Positions 1 through 7,640 of a stretch of DNA of 41,351 bases are shown here, piece after piece (the first letter of the stretch is position 1; each line of letters starts with the position of its first letter). Below the pieces are notes generated by a model, which saw only the letters and a list, made by a program, of their open reading frames with translations, made no database searches and was not told the origin of the DNA. The DNA comes from an uncultured Blautia sp. (GTDB taxonomy: Bacteria > Bacillota > Clostridia > Lachnospirales > Lachnospiraceae), in NCBI GenBank assembly GCA_900551075.1, contig URVB01000032.1, positions 1 to 41,351 on the forward strand. Direction: 5' to 3'. A program made the translations under genes and the position numbers.

Positions 1-45
1 CTGTTCGGGGACATTGCCATGCACATGATTAACAGGCTGGCTCAT
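1..45 (-). CDS. 5' end of an unidentified gene, cut by the window edge
   Basis: An ATG at 45-43 on the minus strand is preceded by a GGGAGG ribosome site at 51-56, and the frame stays open for 15 codons (MSQPVNHVHGNVPEQ) to the window edge. The family cannot be recognised from so little. It lies downstream of the MerR gene and its terminator on the same strand, so it is probably a separate unit of the same accessory element. Confidence 0.4.
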   Translation of the reverse strand, partial: MSQPVNHVHGNVPEQ

Positions 46-67
46 AATGTCCTCCCGGTGTCGGGGC

Positions 68-106
68 AAAAAAAGAGCAGGGAACCCGTTTCAAGATTTC
101 CTGCTC
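68..106 (-). terminator. Rho-independent terminator of the MerR-type gene
   Basis: Read on the minus strand, GAGCAGG (106-100) pairs with CCTGCTC (81-75) and is followed at once by seven T residues (74-68). It lies about 45 bases past the MerR-family stop codon. Confidence 0.7.
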
Positions 107-149
107 GGTGGTGCCGCTGGTGGGCGGCGGGTATTTTTGTTGTTACGGA

Positions 150-1001
150 TTACTTTTTCTGATAAAAGGCTTCCATCGCCTGTCCGATAAACTCAGTTGT
201 TCCTTCTCCATAAACGCTGTCCTGTGCCGCCTGAATTTCTCTGTTTGTGCGATAGGCGGCAGCCATTTCAAGCATCATGGAGGTAGCATCTGGCAGTTGA
301 TACATCTGCTTTGTTACGAAGTCATATTCCCCAACTAATTCTTTTACTTCAAAGGAATTTACATCCTGACCTTTCCTCTCTGCCAGTTTCTTAATAATCT
401 CTCCCAAGCGTTTCTGATATGCCGGGAAAATTTCCGTATTCCCCGGATTTTTAGCCGCTTCCAGTGCCTTATCCTTACTGCCATACCATTCTACAATCTT
501 CTGATAGTTTTTCTGAACGGCTTCGGTAGAAGCTTTTTCAAGGAAGTTCTTTCTCCATTCCTCCATGCTGCCATAATGCTCAATGAAAATCGCTTTCTGT
601 TCCTCGCTCATATTCGCCGCCATTGAGTTATACATATCCTCTAATTCGGTCTTGCTGAATACTTCAAAGTCCATTGTAGTATCTCCTTTCAAAATTCTGT
701 CAATGCCGGTAATCAAACGATCCATACGTTCTTTCTTTGTCACCAGCATTTTCCGCTGCATCTGTAAAATCTGATTTTTTTCAAGAGCCGGATTTTCTAT
801 GACTGCTTTGATTTCTTTCAGGGAAATATCAAACTCACGGAAAAACAAAATCTGTTGCAATGTTTCCAATGCCTTATCGTCATAAAGCCGGTATCCCGCT
901 TCGCTTTTGTCTGTCGGTTTCAAAAGCCCGATTTCGTCGTAGTAGTGAAGCGTACGCACGCTGATACCTGTTAAATCCGATATTTCCTTTACTGTCCTCA
1001 T
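150..1001 (-). CDS. MerR-family regulator with TipAS-like C-terminal domain
   Basis: Predicted transcription activator of the TipA/Mta branch of the MerR family, 283 residues. Residues 1-70 form the winged helix-turn-helix (TVKEISDLTGISVRTLHYYD, then the wing with GYRLYDD). A dimerising coiled coil follows at about 75-110. The C-terminal half (about 130-280, starting MSEEQKAIF) looks like the TipAS/albicidin-binding fold that traps drugs or peptides in that branch. These proteins bind between -35 and -10 elements of their targets and often activate themselves. The gene has its own promoter (1034-1062) with a long gap between TTGACC and the -10 region, as expected for a MerR target. It neighbours an ABC/two-component module also of antibiotic-response type. 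Ligand unknown. Confidence 0.88.
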   Translation of the reverse strand: MRTVKEISDLTGISVRTLHYYDEIGLLKPTDKSEAGYRLYDDKALETLQQILFFREFDISLKEIKAVIENPALEKNQILQMQRKMLVTKKERMDRLITGIDRILKGDTTMDFEVFSKTELEDMYNSMAANMSEEQKAIFIEHYGSMEEWRKNFLEKASTEAVQKNYQKIVEWYGSKDKALEAAKNPGNTEIFPAYQKRLGEIIKKLAERKGQDVNSFEVKELVGEYDFVTKQMYQLPDATSMMLEMAAAYRTNREIQAAQDSVYGEGTTEFIGQAMEAFYQKK

Positions 1002-1033
1002 TGCCGTAAACCTCCTGTTCTTGATATACTCAC

Positions 1034-1062
1034 TTTAATCTATTACGCACCGTGAGGGTCAA
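1034..1062 (-). promoter_or_regulatory. Promoter/operator of the MerR-type gene
   Basis: On the minus strand TTGACC (1062-1057) precedes ATTAAA (1039-1034) by 17 bases; a two-base-shifted TAAAGT would give the 19-base spacer typical of MerR-activated promoters. The spacer contains the small palindrome ACGGTGCGT, a plausible operator core. Autoregulation is inferred from the family. Confidence 0.5.
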
Positions 1063-1160
1063 TAGGTATTTTTAAATTTTTCTTTGAGTATATCATTTTT
1101 CTATCCACATCGGAAGAAGCAGCGCAGGGGAAGCTGCAAGGGGCTTCCGGCGTTCTGCCT

Positions 1161-1447
1161 TTATTCATTTTTTTGCTTCTCCGCAAGTACCTGTTCGATG
1201 ATTTTTTGGTATTCGCTCCGATGGAACAACAGCTTCAAAATCAAACTGACCTGTTTATCCGTCACAGGCTCCGGGTGGGGCAGGCAGTTTTCCAGTGCCG
1301 CCCTCTGGTACAGAGCCGGTGCGTCCGTTCACTCCGGGTTAGCTGCTTCGCCCGGTGCTGCAGGATTTTTTCCTCATGCTCTAACCGGTGCAGCTTCTTT
1401 TCTCCTTTTTCAATCTCCTGATTGAGTATTTCCAGCTTATCATTCAT
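1161..1447 (-). pseudogene. DUF3847 gene of a conjugative element, frameshifted
   Basis: On the minus strand the frame starting at the ATG at 1447 (MNDKLEILNQEIEKGEKKLH) with an AAGGAGG ribosome site matches the small coiled-coil DUF3847 proteins that sit near mobilisation genes in Firmicute integrative elements. It runs correctly through RTHRLCTRG and then goes out of frame near 1300. The neighbouring frame continues the family sequence (AALENCLPHPEPVTDKQVSL to VLAEKQKNE) and stops at 1161. One missing base in a G run explains the break. The stop overlaps the ATG of another short frame at 1166, as if a following gene once began there, but only debris remains before the MerR promoter. This is either real decay or a sequencing error. 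Confidence 0.7.
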
Positions 1448-1578
1448 GGGCGGCGTCCTCCTTAAACTCCCGAACACGCCCTTAGCAGAGCTGCATATCA
1501 GTGATGAAATGGTGGGGCTGCTGAAAAGTGACCTTACCAATAACCGATTGCGCTGTGAAATAGCCACCCATGAAAAAT

Positions 1579-1710
1579 TCAAGCGTCTAATTTTTCATGT
1601 TCTGCTGTAACGCTTTCTTCCGGTGCAGTAACAGTTTTTTCCTGATGAACGTAGCCTATTTGCGCCATAGCTACACAACAGATTACAAGGATACTAAAAT
1701 ATTTTCCCAT
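1579..1710 (-). CDS. Small (43 aa) single-span membrane or secreted peptide
   Basis: The ATG at 1710-1708 has an AAAGGTGG ribosome site and lies only 12 bases after the stop of the FtsX-like permease, so it is probably the last gene of that operon. The 43-residue product starts MGKYFSILVICCVAMAQIGY, a short charged start followed by a hydrophobic stretch of about 15 residues, and ends in an acidic hydrophilic tail (VTAPEESVTAEHEKLDA). This suits a signal peptide or one membrane span with the tail outside. No family is recognised. Start signal and operon position support it; homology does not yet. Confidence 0.5.
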   Translation of the reverse strand: MGKYFSILVICCVAMAQIGYVHQEKTVTAPEESVTAEHEKLDA

Positions 1711-1722
1711 AAAACACCACCT

Positions 1723-3921
1723 TTACATCATATTGTCGTTTCGCAAAGCATCAGCCAAATCACATTTAAGCGTCCGTTTACCGCCTATGTAATAGGCGAA
1801 GGCAACGAATCCGAAAATAGCTAAAATGAATATCAAAATTGGGATAAGCGGAGCTTCCGCCAAAAACTCCATCGGGTCTAAATAGCTTGCCGTAATCATA
1901 AATGTAACTACTATCGCTGTTAATGGCAACGTGATGATAAGGGGACGCCCTGCAATCACGAACGCTTCGATAGCGAACATTTTTCTCATACCCTCCGGTG
2001 TCATTCCAACTGACGCATATCTGGCAAATTCCCGTTTTCTCTGACGCAGAAAGCCCAACGTGTTAGAAAATACATTTGCAATTCCTATGACAGCCAGCGG
2101 CGCACAAAATGCTCCTAATATCATCATAGAACCTTTTTGCATCGCATTATCAGAAATTTTTTCCTGAATACGGTTTTCTATCTCAAAATTGTCTTTCTGC
2201 TGGATTGTCTGTGAAATTCCATTTTGCAGCTCGTCCAATTCGGAAAGAGTTACGCCATCCTTTCCCAATATCCGTATATAAGTATCTGCTTCGGTATTTC
2301 CAATCGTCCCTGATATTTGCTTAAAGAGCGATAAAGGGACAAACTGCACTAACGCATAATTGTCGTATTCCTCCCTTAAAGCTACCGGTTCCTGCGTATA
2401 AGCAAGCGCTGGAATTTCTGTCGCATTTTCTGGCTGTCCGGCATTTTGCAGAGTTATCGTGCTTTGTTCCTCTTTTACAAAAGGGATATACTCTTTGTAG
2501 CGGAAGTTACTGTTTATGCTGTCCCAAATGTGGTTCAGCACAATACTCCCGTCTGTTCTTGGTACAATGCCTAACTGTTCACAATATTCTTCAAATTCTT
2601 TATCATCCATAATGACGATAGGAGCCTTTACAGAATAGAAACCTTCGCTTGTAATTGTTGAATAGTCAGTAACAGCTCCCAATCCGCCTAAGTTAGATAA
2701 TTCATCACTGATATTGGATTCCGGCAGCAAGCAGACAGCCGCTGCTTGCTGATAGACAACGCTGCTTCTGACACCCTGCAAATTACTGATTTCTTCCCCC
2801 TGCTGAAAATCCAAAATTTCGGTATTTTTCAGAGTTACCATCACGTCCCATGCGTCCTGATACCTTTCAAAATAGGTATGGTTTGTGCTGATGCCTGTCA
2901 AAGTAAAGAAACAGAGCATTACGGTAAAACCCAAAAAGGAGAGCGTCAGGGAAAGGTTCGAAGTACGGAGTGCTTTTTTCTGTGCTTTCAGCGCATTTCC
3001 AGCCAGTTCACCCTCTACACCAAACAGCATAGATAATATACGGGAACGCTTTTTCTTTTTCAGGCTTAATTCCCCGGTGCCCCGTATTGCCTGAAGCGGT
3101 GTCAGCCTGCTTAATTTTTTTGCAGGAAGGCACGCAGAAATAAATACTGTTAAAATGGATACCAGAATTGTTACCGCAAATACAAACGGCTGGTATTGAA
3201 AAAACGCTTCATGCCGTCCTGATATTCCCTCTGCAAAGAAATTCATTGCCTTTATTGTACCCGCGCTGCCTGCAATCCCGATTAAGCTACCGGCTAAGAC
3301 CGGCAGAATACAGAGTGCCGCAGCTTCCTGCATAACGCAGGTAAAAATCTGCCCCGGCGTGGCTCCTATGCTGGAAAAGATTCCAAACTGATGAATCCTT
3401 GTGTCCATAGACACCGCAAAGGAATTATGGATAATTAAAATCAAGGAAACCGATACCACAAGCAACAAGGCAATAAAGAAAGCCATTAAAAGCGGCGGGG
3501 TTTTGTCCTGCGGGTCGTGAACCATATATCTTGATAATAATAATTCGTGATAAGATGCTGCAGTGCTGTCCAGTCCTAATTTTTCGGTTATCAGCGGCAT
3601 ATCGCTGTAAATGGTTCGCATATTCTGAAACCAGACATCAGCTACAATATTTTCCCCCTTTGACAATAAGCCGTTGATTTCCGCTTTTTCTACATTCGCA
3701 AAATTTTCTATTGTAGATAAATCGCTTTCGGTTATCCCTTCAATTCTTCCTTGCCAGCTGCCTTCCTCTATCGTAATCCGCTCGATTTCATAAATCCAAA
3801 AGTTATAAAACAGGCTGCATACCAGCGATAAAAATAAAGCGGAAATAAAAGCGGCTACCATAATGGATATGCCGGAAGATTTGTTCTTTTTGATAAATCC
3901 GGCTGAATAATCTTTCCACAT
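1723..3921 (-). CDS. FtsX-like ABC transporter permease
   Basis: Large integral-membrane subunit of an ABC transporter of the MacB/FtsX-like superfamily, 732 residues from the ATG at 3921, which has a GGAGG site eight bases upstream; a longer frame to 3960 exists but lacks a ribosome site. There is one membrane span near residues 18-40, a group of spans at about 140-280 including the conserved FtsX cytoplasmic segment (FGIFSSIGATPGQIF), another near 325-350, then a large extracytoplasmic region and three final spans after about 590, with a second copy of the motif (REFARYASVGMTPEGM). The duplicated FtsX core is typical. With the ATPase and two-component genes just upstream it forms a peptide-sensing or export module; substrate unknown. 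Confidence 0.87.
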   Translation of the reverse strand: MWKDYSAGFIKKNKSSGISIMVAAFISALFLSLVCSLFYNFWIYEIERITIEEGSWQGRIEGITESDLSTIENFANVEKAEINGLLSKGENIVADVWFQNMRTIYSDMPLITEKLGLDSTAASYHELLLSRYMVHDPQDKTPPLLMAFFIALLLVVSVSLILIIHNSFAVSMDTRIHQFGIFSSIGATPGQIFTCVMQEAAALCILPVLAGSLIGIAGSAGTIKAMNFFAEGISGRHEAFFQYQPFVFAVTILVSILTVFISACLPAKKLSRLTPLQAIRGTGELSLKKKKRSRILSMLFGVEGELAGNALKAQKKALRTSNLSLTLSFLGFTVMLCFFTLTGISTNHTYFERYQDAWDVMVTLKNTEILDFQQGEEISNLQGVRSSVVYQQAAAVCLLPESNISDELSNLGGLGAVTDYSTITSEGFYSVKAPIVIMDDKEFEEYCEQLGIVPRTDGSIVLNHIWDSINSNFRYKEYIPFVKEEQSTITLQNAGQPENATEIPALAYTQEPVALREEYDNYALVQFVPLSLFKQISGTIGNTEADTYIRILGKDGVTLSELDELQNGISQTIQQKDNFEIENRIQEKISDNAMQKGSMMILGAFCAPLAVIGIANVFSNTLGFLRQRKREFARYASVGMTPEGMRKMFAIEAFVIAGRPLIITLPLTAIVVTFMITASYLDPMEFLAEAPLIPILIFILAIFGFVAFAYYIGGKRTLKCDLADALRNDNMM

Positions 3922-4606
3922 TCTTCCACCTCCGTTTCTGGTCGCTGATAATGCGTCCATCCTCTACGGTCACAATTCGGTCTGCTTCCAATGCAATCTT
4001 TTCATCATGGGTAATCAGTAAAATTGCCTGATTCAGATTCCGGTTGGACAATTTCAGCATATCAATGATTTCTTTTGAGTTTTTCTGGTCAAGATTGCCG
4101 GTCGGTTCATCCGCCAAAAGGAGTGCCGGACGATAAATCAAAGCTCTGGCGATTGCTGCCCGCTGCTGCTGTCCCCCGGATAATTGATTCGGAAGGAAGT
4201 TCAGCTTATCGGAAATCCCCAATGAATTTACCACTTGATCAAAATACTCCTGATTGACTTTTTTCTTATCCAATAACAGGGGCATTAAAATATTTTTCTG
4301 AATGGTAAGCGTGGGAATTAAATTGTAAAACTGATAAACCAGCCCCACTTTCCTGCGCCGGAAAATTGCCGCCTGCGTCCGGTTCATCGAAGAAATATCA
4401 ACTCCCCCTACGATAACTTTCCCCTCCGTAGGCTTATCCACGCTGCCTAAAATGTGCAAAAGTGTAGATTTTCCCGAACCGGATGCCCCTACTATCGCAA
4501 CAAATTCTCCCTTTTCAACCGATAAATCAATCTTGTCAAGAGCCGTTACCTGATTATCGCCGGAACCATATACCTTTCTGACGCCATCACATTTTAATAT
4601 TTCCAT
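3803..4606 (-). CDS. ABC transporter ATP-binding protein (MacB/LolD type)
   Basis: Cytoplasmic ATPase partner of the FtsX-like permease, 267 residues. Walker A GASGSGKST is at 40-48, Q-loop YQF at 91-93, signature LSGGQQ at 142-147, Walker B LLLADE at 162-167 and the switch His at 200. All motifs are intact, so it should hydrolyse ATP. The family usually ends soon after the D-loop and VEDGRII segment at about 230 residues. Here the frame runs on for about 40 residues inside the permease coding region (118-base overlap), giving an atypical basic and aromatic tail. That suggests either a natural extension or a lost stop codon. A GGAAA ribosome site precedes the ATG. Confidence 0.92.
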   Translation of the reverse strand: MEILKCDGVRKVYGSGDNQVTALDKIDLSVEKGEFVAIVGASGSGKSTLLHILGSVDKPTEGKVIVGGVDISSMNRTQAAIFRRRKVGLVYQFYNLIPTLTIQKNILMPLLLDKKKVNQEYFDQVVNSLGISDKLNFLPNQLSGGQQQRAAIARALIYRPALLLADEPTGNLDQKNSKEIIDMLKLSNRNLNQAILLITHDEKIALEADRIVTVEDGRIISDQKRRWKNVERLFSRIYQKEQIFRHIHYGSRFYFRFIFIAGMQPVL

Positions 4607-4677
4607 GTCAGCTTTTCCTTTCTGTTATGCAAGAATTTCTTCGTTATGTTCTCAGTATAGCAAAGAAAAGTGACATC

Positions 4678-5865
4678 TCAGTGACTGTAAACGCGGATTT
4701 CAAAACAGGCTCCGCCCTCCGCCAGATTGCGGGCGGTTATATTTCCATTTTGCAATTCAAAAATAGATTTTGCTAATGCTAAACCAATGCCTGTCCCGTT
4801 AGGGGCAGCTTTTTTTCCACGATAAAACCGTTCAAAAAGGTGCGGTATATCTTCCGGGCAAAGGCCCTCGCCCTCATCCCATATTAAAATTTCCGTATAT
4901 ATGGGATTGCCGGAATAATCACAATGTATGGTTCCGCCTTGCGGCGAATGTTCCATACAGTTTTTTATCAGATTCAGAAATGCTTCCATTGTCCATTCCA
5001 TATCTCCTGTGAGTTCAATGCAGCCTTTATCCGGAATTGATACGGACACATTTTCTTTTTGCAAAAGGTCGCTCAAATTATCCGCCGCAAGAGTAAGTGC
5101 AGTATAAATATCGACCTTTGAATGTTCCAACGGCAATGTACCGGCATCTATCCTAGATAGCGTAAGCAGCGATTCTTCCAATATTCCTAATCTTTCCAAC
5201 TGCTTCCGTATCTGCTCCGCCCGCAGATCAGATATTTCCTTTTCCATAAGCTGTAAAGAAAGGGATGCCGCAGTAACAGGGGTTTTCAACTGATGGGCGA
5301 TATTTGCAAGGTTATTCGCAAAATTGGTTTTTGCCTTTAATGCCGCCTTCCTTGTCTGAATAAGCTGCGTCACTGTTTTATACATTTCATCTTGCAGGCG
5401 GGAAAAATCATCCTCATTGGTCTGGACAATCGTATCCTTTTTCCCAATATTTATCTGTTCCAGATAATTTGTTAATTCTGCTGTTCTTGTTTTATTCTGT
5501 CTGTCCAGCCACCACGCAGAGGCAAGAAAGCAGACGATAATCAATACAGACAAAACCAATGAAAGAGTAAAAAAATTCCAACCGGATTCCTTGCAAAACT
5601 GACTGTTGCTATATCCATATTGAGCCAAAAACATATTTTCGTTGATTTCTTCCTCCGTGAATGTGTGGTATTCTTTCAAAGCGGAAAGAACCAGTTCCTC
5701 CGCTTCCGGGGTATTTTCTATGGCAATTTCACAAAATTTTGAGAGGTGTTCAAATGTGGATTGCCGATATTCATTCATCCAAATTATTGACATAACTGCT
5801 ATCCCTACAAAGCAGGCCAGCACCGGCAGCCCAAAAGCAAAATAGCGTTTTATTCGCTCTGTCAT
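4678..5865 (-). CDS. Sensor histidine kinase of the ABC-linked two-component system
   Basis: Membrane sensor kinase, 395 residues. Spans at about 10-30 and 98-120 frame an extracytoplasmic loop of about 65 residues. After a short linker comes the HisKA domain with the phospho-acceptor H191 in NIAHQLKTPVTA, then the ATPase domain with the N box (NLIKNCMEHS), G1 (DEGEGL) and G2 (GTGIGLALAK). All catalytic boxes are present. The start codon overlaps the stop of the response regulator by four bases (ATGA), indicating translational coupling. Together with the downstream ATPase and permease this is the usual layout of peptide-antibiotic sensing modules. Its partner regulator is N-terminally truncated, so the phosphorelay may be broken. 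Confidence 0.92.
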   Translation of the reverse strand: MTERIKRYFAFGLPVLACFVGIAVMSIIWMNEYRQSTFEHLSKFCEIAIENTPEAEELVLSALKEYHTFTEEEINENMFLAQYGYSNSQFCKESGWNFFTLSLVLSVLIIVCFLASAWWLDRQNKTRTAELTNYLEQINIGKKDTIVQTNEDDFSRLQDEMYKTVTQLIQTRKAALKAKTNFANNLANIAHQLKTPVTAASLSLQLMEKEISDLRAEQIRKQLERLGILEESLLTLSRIDAGTLPLEHSKVDIYTALTLAADNLSDLLQKENVSVSIPDKGCIELTGDMEWTMEAFLNLIKNCMEHSPQGGTIHCDYSGNPIYTEILIWDEGEGLCPEDIPHLFERFYRGKKAAPNGTGIGLALAKSIFELQNGNITARNLAEGGACFEIRVYSH

Positions 5866-6596
5866 AAGGTGTCCTCCATACGATACCCAAAGCTGCGCAT
5901 TGTTTTCAGGCAGCCCGGATTATTCAGTTTTTCCCGCAGACGTTTCATTGTGACTGTCAATGTATTATCATTCACATAAATTCCATTATTGTCCCATACC
6001 AATTCCAATAGCTGTTCTCTGGTCACAGTTTTGCCCTTATTTTCCATCAAGAGCAAAAGCAACTGATATTCCGGCTGGCTTAATACAATTTCTTCCTGAT
6101 TGCAGAAAACTATCATTCTGTCTTTATCTAACAGCAGGTTATCGCAGGACAGGCGTGTGCCATTCGCTTGCCCGGTTCGTCGAAGCAGGGCAAGAATACG
6201 GGAATACAGCACATTCAATTCAAACGGTTTTACAACATAATCATCTGCACCATGCCCGAAACCTGACACAATATCATGGGAATCTCCACGGACAGTCAGG
6301 AAAATAACCGGCAGACTGCTCCAGCGAAGCCTAATCCATTCGCAAAGTTCATTTCCCTGTCCGTCTGGCATATTCCAATCCAGTAAGATAATAGTGGGAG
6401 TGTACTTCCGCAACGCCGCCTTTGCAAGAGCAACGGTTGAAAAAACAGCGGCGATATATTTATCTTCCCGCCAAAAACCATTGTTGGGACAGACTTCCCA
6501 GATTTGTTTTTCCTGAAAGTGGTCATATTTTGCCATTGAAAATACATCTAATAAGAATCTTCCGCCTTGTCTGAGACAGTGATAAGATTTCATCAT
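5862..6596 (-). pseudogene. Response regulator lacking its receiver N-terminus, fused to a methyltransferase C-terminal piece
   Basis: This 244-codon frame is a chimera. Codons 1-48 (MMKSYHCLRQGGRFLLDVFS to REDKYIA) continue the methyltransferase encoded just upstream, in the next reading frame. From about codon 50 the sequence is an OmpR/PhoB-type response regulator: receiver with phospho-acceptor Asp in LLDWNMPDG, the conserved Thr in FLTVRG and Lys in VVKPFE, followed by the winged-helix DNA-binding domain to GYRMEDTL. The first beta strand and the acidic Mg-binding pair of the receiver (about 40 residues) are missing, so phosphorylation is unlikely. A deletion joining the two genes near 6450 explains this. 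Expression could come through coupling from the methyltransferase (TTATGATG, stop overlapping start). Confidence 0.85.
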
Positions 6597-7051
6597 AATT
6601 TTTTTTTGTCTATATTTGAGAGTGCCCCATAATCACAATAAATCATGGTAGCAAAATCAAAAACCTGTTCTATCTCCATCTCCAAATAGTTTTGAAAAAG
6701 ATACTCAATAGACAATCCTTTTTCATTGGCTGATTTTCTGGCATAGTTAATCGACCTTTTGGAAAAATCTATTCCAGTAACCTGATAGCCCTTTTGGGAA
6801 AATCTTTCTGCATATAATCCAGGACCACATCCTATGTCAATCAGTAATGGATGATTTTCAGGTGATACAGTCTGTGCTATCCATTCTACAGACTGATTGA
6901 TAAATGACAGTTTTCTGCTTGCTCCCTCAAAATCAGGTGAGAGGTGAGCTTGGAGCATTTGCTTTGAAATGTATTCATCATTCCAAAATGGAGTATCTGT
7001 CTTTGTGTAGAGCTGTGGCTTTTGTAAAGCATTGTAAATTTGGTTCAGCAT
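6593..7051 (-). pseudogene. Class I SAM-dependent methyltransferase, N-terminal part, frameshifted at an A9 tract
   Basis: Residues 1-152 hold the first part of a Rossmann-fold methyltransferase: motif I LLIDIGCGPGLYAERF near 88-103, the acidic post-I segment GIDFSK, and motif IV MIYCDYGALSN near 135-145. The frame then meets nine A residues (minus strand, 6607-6599) and stops at once (IDKKKL then TGA). One extra A would continue it as IDKKKIMMKSYHCLRQGG, the next family segment, which is present in the following frame. The gene is thus split by a one-base slip and truncated by fusion to the response regulator. A strong promoter and an attenuator-like leader precede it, suggesting that it was a drug-inducible enzyme; the substrate is unknown. 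The AAGAAAGGAAAAAAT leader supplies the ribosome site. Confidence 0.8.
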
Positions 7052-7071
7052 ATTTTTTCCTTTCTTCAGGC

Positions 7072-7104
7072 AAAAGAAAAAGCCATAGATTTTACTCTGC
7101 GGCT
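7072..7104 (-). terminator. Attenuator-like terminator in the methyltransferase leader
   Basis: On the minus strand AGCC-GC-AGA (7104-7096) pairs with TCT-AT-GGCT (7089-7081), with one wobble and one mismatch, around a GTAAAA loop, followed by TTTTCTTTT (7080-7072). It lies between the leader ORF and the methyltransferase start, the position of an attenuator. Confidence 0.5.
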
Positions 7105-7130
7105 AATCTCACAAGTGATGAAGATTTTAT

Positions 7131-7193
7131 CTACCCTTTTCCAGTCATATCCATGACACCGATTATGTGACATCGGATACGCCGGAGTTTCAT
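7131..7193 (-). CDS. Candidate 20-codon leader peptide upstream of the methyltransferase
   Basis: Within the roughly 170-base 5' leader, the ATG at 7193 opens a 20-codon frame, MKLRRIRCHI then IGVMDMTGKG, ending in TAG at 7131. A four-codon frame MKR (ATG at 7204) stops at a TGA that overlaps this ATG (TGATG), so ribosomes could be handed on. The bases GTGATGAA that contain the start are perfectly complementary to TTCATCAC (about 7121-7114) beyond the stop, so translation of the leader would open one helix and change folding of the following terminator. This is the logic of ribosome-stalling attenuation in resistance genes; the drug and the peptide family are not identified. Confidence 0.45.
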   Translation of the reverse strand: MKLRRIRCHIIGVMDMTGKG

Positions 7194-7220
7194 CACCGTT
7201 TCATTTTTTATTATAGGCTT

Positions 7221-7249
7221 ATGATACTGTAGAATATTTTTCTTGTCAA
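7221..7249 (-). promoter_or_regulatory. Strong sigma-A-type promoter for the methyltransferase transcript
   Basis: On the minus strand a perfect TTGACA (7249-7244) is followed after exactly 17 bases by TATCAT (7226-7221). It drives the leader ORF, the attenuator and the methyltransferase/response-regulator chimera, and possibly the whole downstream two-component and ABC set. Confidence 0.75.
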
Positions 7250-7406
7250 TTATAATCATGTTCTTTCTATGGTAAGAATATGAACCGTATATTTATATTT
7301 TCTTTGTACATGTTCTAACCCAGATAAAGACAAGACTCTAAACAGTTGTGTTTAATGACAGCGAAACAGAGTTTTGAAGTGAAAATCTTATTTGGAGGAT
7401 TACAAA

Positions 7407-7490
7407 ATGGATAAGTACATTTACGGTGAAAACAACGGCCTTTGGTACGAATTGCAAGACGATTATTATTTATTGTCAATGCAGAGTTGA
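7407..7490 (+). pseudogene. tnpV: TnpV stub of a mobilisable transposon
   Basis: An ATG with a strong TTGGAGG site opens a frame that begins like transposon protein TnpV (MDKYIYGENNGLWYELQDDY) but leaves the family sequence after about 21 residues and stops at codon 28; intact TnpV has roughly 110-125 residues. TnpV accompanies Tn4451-type and related clostridial mobile elements. The stub marks a former element boundary between the minus-strand methyltransferase unit and the plus-strand AraC unit. A hairpin terminator follows 20 bases later. Confidence 0.75.
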
Positions 7491-7510
7491 TATTGGCTTA
7501 ATAGCAGGTG

Positions 7511-7540
7511 GCGGTATGGGGTAACACTCATACCGCTTTT
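7511..7540 (+). terminator. Terminator after the TnpV stub
   Basis: GCGGTATG (7511-7518) pairs perfectly with CATACCGC (7529-7536) around a 10-base loop, followed by TTTT. Confidence 0.65.
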
Positions 7541-7640
7541 CATCTCTGTAAATAGATAACACATTTTGAATAATGACGATATCATACAAGAAAAAAATGT
7601 AAATTCGTGTATAATAATAAGATGAAACGGAGGTGACGCA

